DNA from: an uncultured bacterium
GTDB taxonomy: Bacteria; Bacillota; Clostridia; Lachnospirales; Lachnospiraceae
Length of the DNA stretch: 6,170 bases
Direction: 5' to 3'
NCBI GenBank assembly: GCA_947086625.1
Contig: CAMTZV010000104.1
Location: forward strand, 1 to 6,170
Shown here piece after piece: positions 4,202 through 6,170 of the stretch (position 1 is its first letter; the number at the start of each line of letters is the position of its first letter). Made by a program: the position numbers and the translations under genes. The notes beneath the pieces were generated by a model, which ran no database searches, was not told the origin of the DNA, and worked only from the letters and a program-made list of their open reading frames with translations.

Positions 4202-5578
4202 TCATTCATAATTCGCAATCACCTTCGTCGCGCTCTTTGGCTTCCCGGCATAATCCCAGATATGCGAATGATTCCCCTTGTTTGCAGAGTACGACTTTAA
4301 CTGCGCGTCCGTAAGCAGGCACAGCTTGCCGCCGGAGCGCCGCGGGCAGGCGTCCACATGGTAAAAGCCGGTGCCGACGTAGGCCATGTTCCACCAGTGC
4401 CGCCCATGGCCTTGTACGCGCTTCACTTCCAGATTCGGAATACCGCACCGCGTGAGCAGCAGGCGCACGACCGAGTAGTAGGTGAAGCAGTCGCCCCTGC
4501 CGTTTCGGATGCCGCGCGCGGCTTCCTTTTCCCAGCTGCTCTTGTCGGATGTCCCCGTATAGGCGATGTGACCGTGCGCATATTCGTAGATCGCGGTTAC
4601 CTTCCGCTGATCCGTCCAGCTCTTTTTGACGATCGCATCCAGTACCTCATCCGCCAGCTTATCGCAGGAATCATTTGTCCGCACCGCGATTTTTGCGCTT
4701 GCCCGCGCCCGGTTTCCCGCGCTGTCCACCGCCGTGTACGTGATCGTGTATGTCCCCTTTCTGGAGAAATCGACTCGGCTCGTGTCTGCCGTCAGCTTTA
4801 CTTTGCCGTCGCGGTCGTCTACCGCCTTCACATATTTGAAGAAATCGTAGGAGTCCGCCTGATCCGCATAGACCGTCTGATACGGGATGCTTTCGTTATA
4901 GCTGTTTTTGCCGACAAATCCGGTGATCTTCGGCGCCGTCGTATCCTCGGTCGCATATTCGTAGGACGTATTCCCCGTCTCGTAATTGCACGTGTGGTAC
5001 ATCCCTCCGGCGCGCACGCGCAGACGCACCAGCGCAAGTTGCGGATCGGCCTCATCGGTGACAAGCTGCTCCGTAAACGTCTTCTCCTTTTTTGCTCCCA
5101 GCGTATGGCCATAAAAATTACACGCCTGTTCCCCGGCCCGCATGACAAATGCAACGGAGTTTACCGCTTGATCGGACGTGTTTTTCAGCCTGACTTTAAG
5201 CTGATAGGTGCACTTCCCGTCTGTTTCGTCCACATCCTCGAGCGAAAGCTCTGCCGAGACGACCCGGATCTCATCCGCCGCCACCTTCAGCGCGGGCTTT
5301 TTCGCATCCTTTTTTACTTTCACGATATATGTCGCTTCTATATTATTTTCCCGCGCGGTGATGCGCGCCGTCCCCTCTTTTTTCGCGGTCACATGTCCTG
5401 CCTGATCGATATAAACCACACTCTTGTCAGAGCTATGATATTTTGCGTCCTCCAAGCCGAGATCCAGCCGTTTCCCGACCTTCAGCTCGTAATCCGCCGC
5501 GTGCGCCGCCGTGGACGGAAGCACCGAGAGCACAAGTGCGGCAAAAAGCAACAACAGTCCTTTCCATCGCATTTTCAT
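4202..5578 (-). CDS. Secreted Ig-like / transglutaminase-like protein
   Basis: A 458-residue protein from ATG 5578-5576. GTG 5584 would add two residues and overlap the upstream stop by 4 bp. No strong ribosome binding site is visible, so translation is probably coupled to the upstream gene. Residues 1-27 are a signal peptide ending STAAHA|A. Residues about 28-90 form a Big_2-type Ig domain (HSSDKSVVYIDQAGHVTAKK, EGTARITA). Residues 95-203 are an unassigned beta-rich region. Residues 212-300 are a DUF5011-like Ig domain (DTTAPKITGF, KAVDDRDGKVKL, GTYTITYTAVDSAGN). Residues about 320-420 are a transglutaminase-like fold with the apparent triad Cys364 (GRGDCFTYY), His394 (GRHWWNM) and Asp409 (YHVDACP). 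No LPXTG anchor or C-terminal membrane span is present, so it is probably released or held by its Ig domains. Such proteins may be cysteine peptidases or crosslinking enzymes of the envelope; the substrate is unknown. Confidence 0.9.
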   Translation of the reverse strand: MKMRWKGLLLLFAALVLSVLPSTAAHAADYELKVGKRLDLGLEDAKYHSSDKSVVYIDQAGHVTAKKEGTARITARENNIEATYIVKVKKDAKKPALKVAADEIRVVSAELSLEDVDETDGKCTYQLKVRLKNTSDQAVNSVAFVMRAGEQACNFYGHTLGAKKEKTFTEQLVTDEADPQLALVRLRVRAGGMYHTCNYETGNTSYEYATEDTTAPKITGFVGKNSYNESIPYQTVYADQADSYDFFKYVKAVDDRDGKVKLTADTSRVDFSRKGTYTITYTAVDSAGNRARASAKIAVRTNDSCDKLADEVLDAIVKKSWTDQRKVTAIYEYAHGHIAYTGTSDKSSWEKEAARGIRNGRGDCFTYYSVVRLLLTRCGIPNLEVKRVQGHGRHWWNMAYVGTGFYHVDACPRRSGGKLCLLTDAQLKSYSANKGNHSHIWDYAGKPKSATKVIANYE

Positions 5579-5580
5579 GG

Positions 5581-6075
5581 TCACACGTCCGCAATATAAG
5601 AAACCGCCGTGACCTCGCCGTCCTTCACGCGGATTACAAGGCTCATCTTTCCCTTCTTAAAGGTGTACCTTCCGGCGACCGCCCGCGCGCGCTTGTTATA
5701 GGCATCCTTCACGTCCTGCTCGTCGCTCCCGATCTTGATGCCCTCCGCGGTCTGCACCTTGTCCGTGCGGAAAATGATGCTCTGAATGTACTCCTGACCG
5801 CCGCGCTTGTTGCTGTAGGTCAGCACCTTGACGTCTTTATAGGTGTAGGTGATATCCTCCCCGTCGTAGGCGCAGCTCTTTTTCTTCGTGCGCTTATCGT
5901 AGTCGCCCAGCTTTTCAAGCAGCTTGTCCGCCTTGTCGTTCATGTAGAATGTCTTGCCCGAATACCTGAAGCCGTAGCCCTTTGACTTTGCCTGTGCCGG
6001 AACCGGGGCAAGCGCCGCCAAAAGCATCACGCAGACCAATACGCCCAGTGTCAGTTTTTTTACGATGTTTCTCAT
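5581..6075 (-). CDS. Small exported protein of unknown function, operon partner
   Basis: A 164-residue protein; ATG 6075-6073 follows AAGGAGG at 10 nt. Residues 1-29 are a signal peptide (MRNIVKKL, hydrophobic core, PVPAQA|K). The mature part is basic and seems to have two halves: 41-105 (KTFYMNDKADKLLEKLGDYD, then SCAYDGEDITYTYKDVKVLT and EYIQSIIFRTD) and 108-164 (TAEGIKIGSDEQDVKDAYN, then a beta-rich end). The EGIKIGS...DVKDAY pattern recalls the small alpha/beta modules of BamE/SmpA and BLIP-like proteins, but this is only a resemblance. No catalytic motif is visible. Its TGA (5583-5581) lies 2 nt before the ATG of the transglutaminase-like gene, so the two are probably co-translated and may work together outside the membrane. 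Confidence 0.8.
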   Translation of the reverse strand: MRNIVKKLTLGVLVCVMLLAALAPVPAQAKSKGYGFRYSGKTFYMNDKADKLLEKLGDYDKRTKKKSCAYDGEDITYTYKDVKVLTYSNKRGGQEYIQSIIFRTDKVQTAEGIKIGSDEQDVKDAYNKRARAVAGRYTFKKGKMSLVIRVKDGEVTAVSYIADV

Positions 6076-6128
6076 GTTGTCTGTTCCTCCTTAAATTTTG
6101 TTATGTGTCTCCTGTCAGGGAAAGCCTG

Positions 6129-6148
6129 ATTGACCATCCGCCGTCAAT
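6129..6148. promoter_or_regulatory. Dyad overlapping the edge promoter, candidate operator
   Basis: ATTGAC, 8-bp spacer, GTCAAT: perfect 6+6 inverted repeat. It covers the -35 box of the rightward promoter and extends into its spacer. Immediately to the left is a second dyad, TCAGG-GAAAG-CCTGA (6115-6129). The position fits a repressor or activator site controlling the divergent gene beyond the window, and perhaps also the exported-protein operon. Confidence 0.4.
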
Positions 6149-6158
6149 AGCTTACAAT
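6130..6158 (+). promoter_or_regulatory. Rightward promoter for a gene beyond the window
   Basis: TTGACC (6130-6135, five of six), 17-bp spacer, TACAAT (6153-6158, five of six). Predicted +1 is about 6165, pointing out of the window. It implies a gene divergent from the 5581-6075 / 4202-5578 unit. No equally good minus-strand promoter for that unit was found in 6076-6170. Confidence 0.6.
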
Positions 6159-6170
6159 TTCCCCGAAGCG

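Noticed and set aside
4088..4300. 70-residue plus-strand open frame
   Set aside because: It spans the promoter of the small AT-rich gene and the antisense end of the transglutaminase-like gene, with no ribosome binding site or family match.
4358..5599. 413-residue plus-strand open frame
   Set aside because: It is wholly antisense to the transglutaminase-like gene. Its protein is Arg/Val/Ile-rich without recognisable domains and has no ribosome binding site or promoter; it is a shadow of codon bias.

Overview
The window looks like chromosomal DNA from a Gram-positive Clostridia, most likely a Lachnospiraceae-type gut anaerobe. Evidence for this: strong AGGAGG-type ribosome binding sites, secreted proteins that join a CAP or transglutaminase-like domain to bacterial Ig-like domains, and the combination of DUF975, DUF2752 and SprA-related (HExxH) proteins. 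The DNA is fairly GC-rich, except for one AT-rich small gene. No rRNA, tRNA, insertion sequence or CRISPR array was seen. The taxonomic call is an inference from gene content.

Layout from left to right. A secreted or lipid-anchored CAP/SCP protein (1-1116, minus) is cut by the left edge; its reading frame runs open through the edge. A 149-bp gap with three hairpins separates it from a DUF975 polytopic membrane protein (1266-2030, minus). A long GNRA-capped hairpin lies just before the DUF975 ribosome binding site. Upstream is a cytosolic SprA-related putative metalloprotease (2118-2636, minus). Its promoter shares a palindromic -10 box with a divergent promoter (2657-2706), which drives the only rightward gene, a DUF2752 membrane protein (2692-3132). 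The predicted start of that transcript coincides with the A of the ATG, so the mRNA is probably leaderless. Tail to tail with it is a small two-TM protein (3187-3576, minus).

The gene-free stretch 3577-3874 holds, in minus-strand order, the terminator of the next gene, a short dyad, an extended -10 promoter and a hairpin-rich leader for the two-TM gene. Next come an AT-rich 63-residue orphan gene with its own promoter and terminator (3758-4142), then a two-gene unit for secreted proteins: a small exported protein (5581-6075) whose stop codon nearly abuts the start of a large Ig-like/transglutaminase-like protein (4202-5578). The right edge carries a near-consensus rightward promoter overlapping a dyad, implying a divergent gene outside the window.

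Functionally this is a cell-envelope neighbourhood: three exported proteins, three membrane proteins and one putative zinc protease. No complete pathway or defence system is visible. The most unusual features are regulatory: the shared-core divergent promoter, the leaderless start, and structured intergenic RNA candidates.
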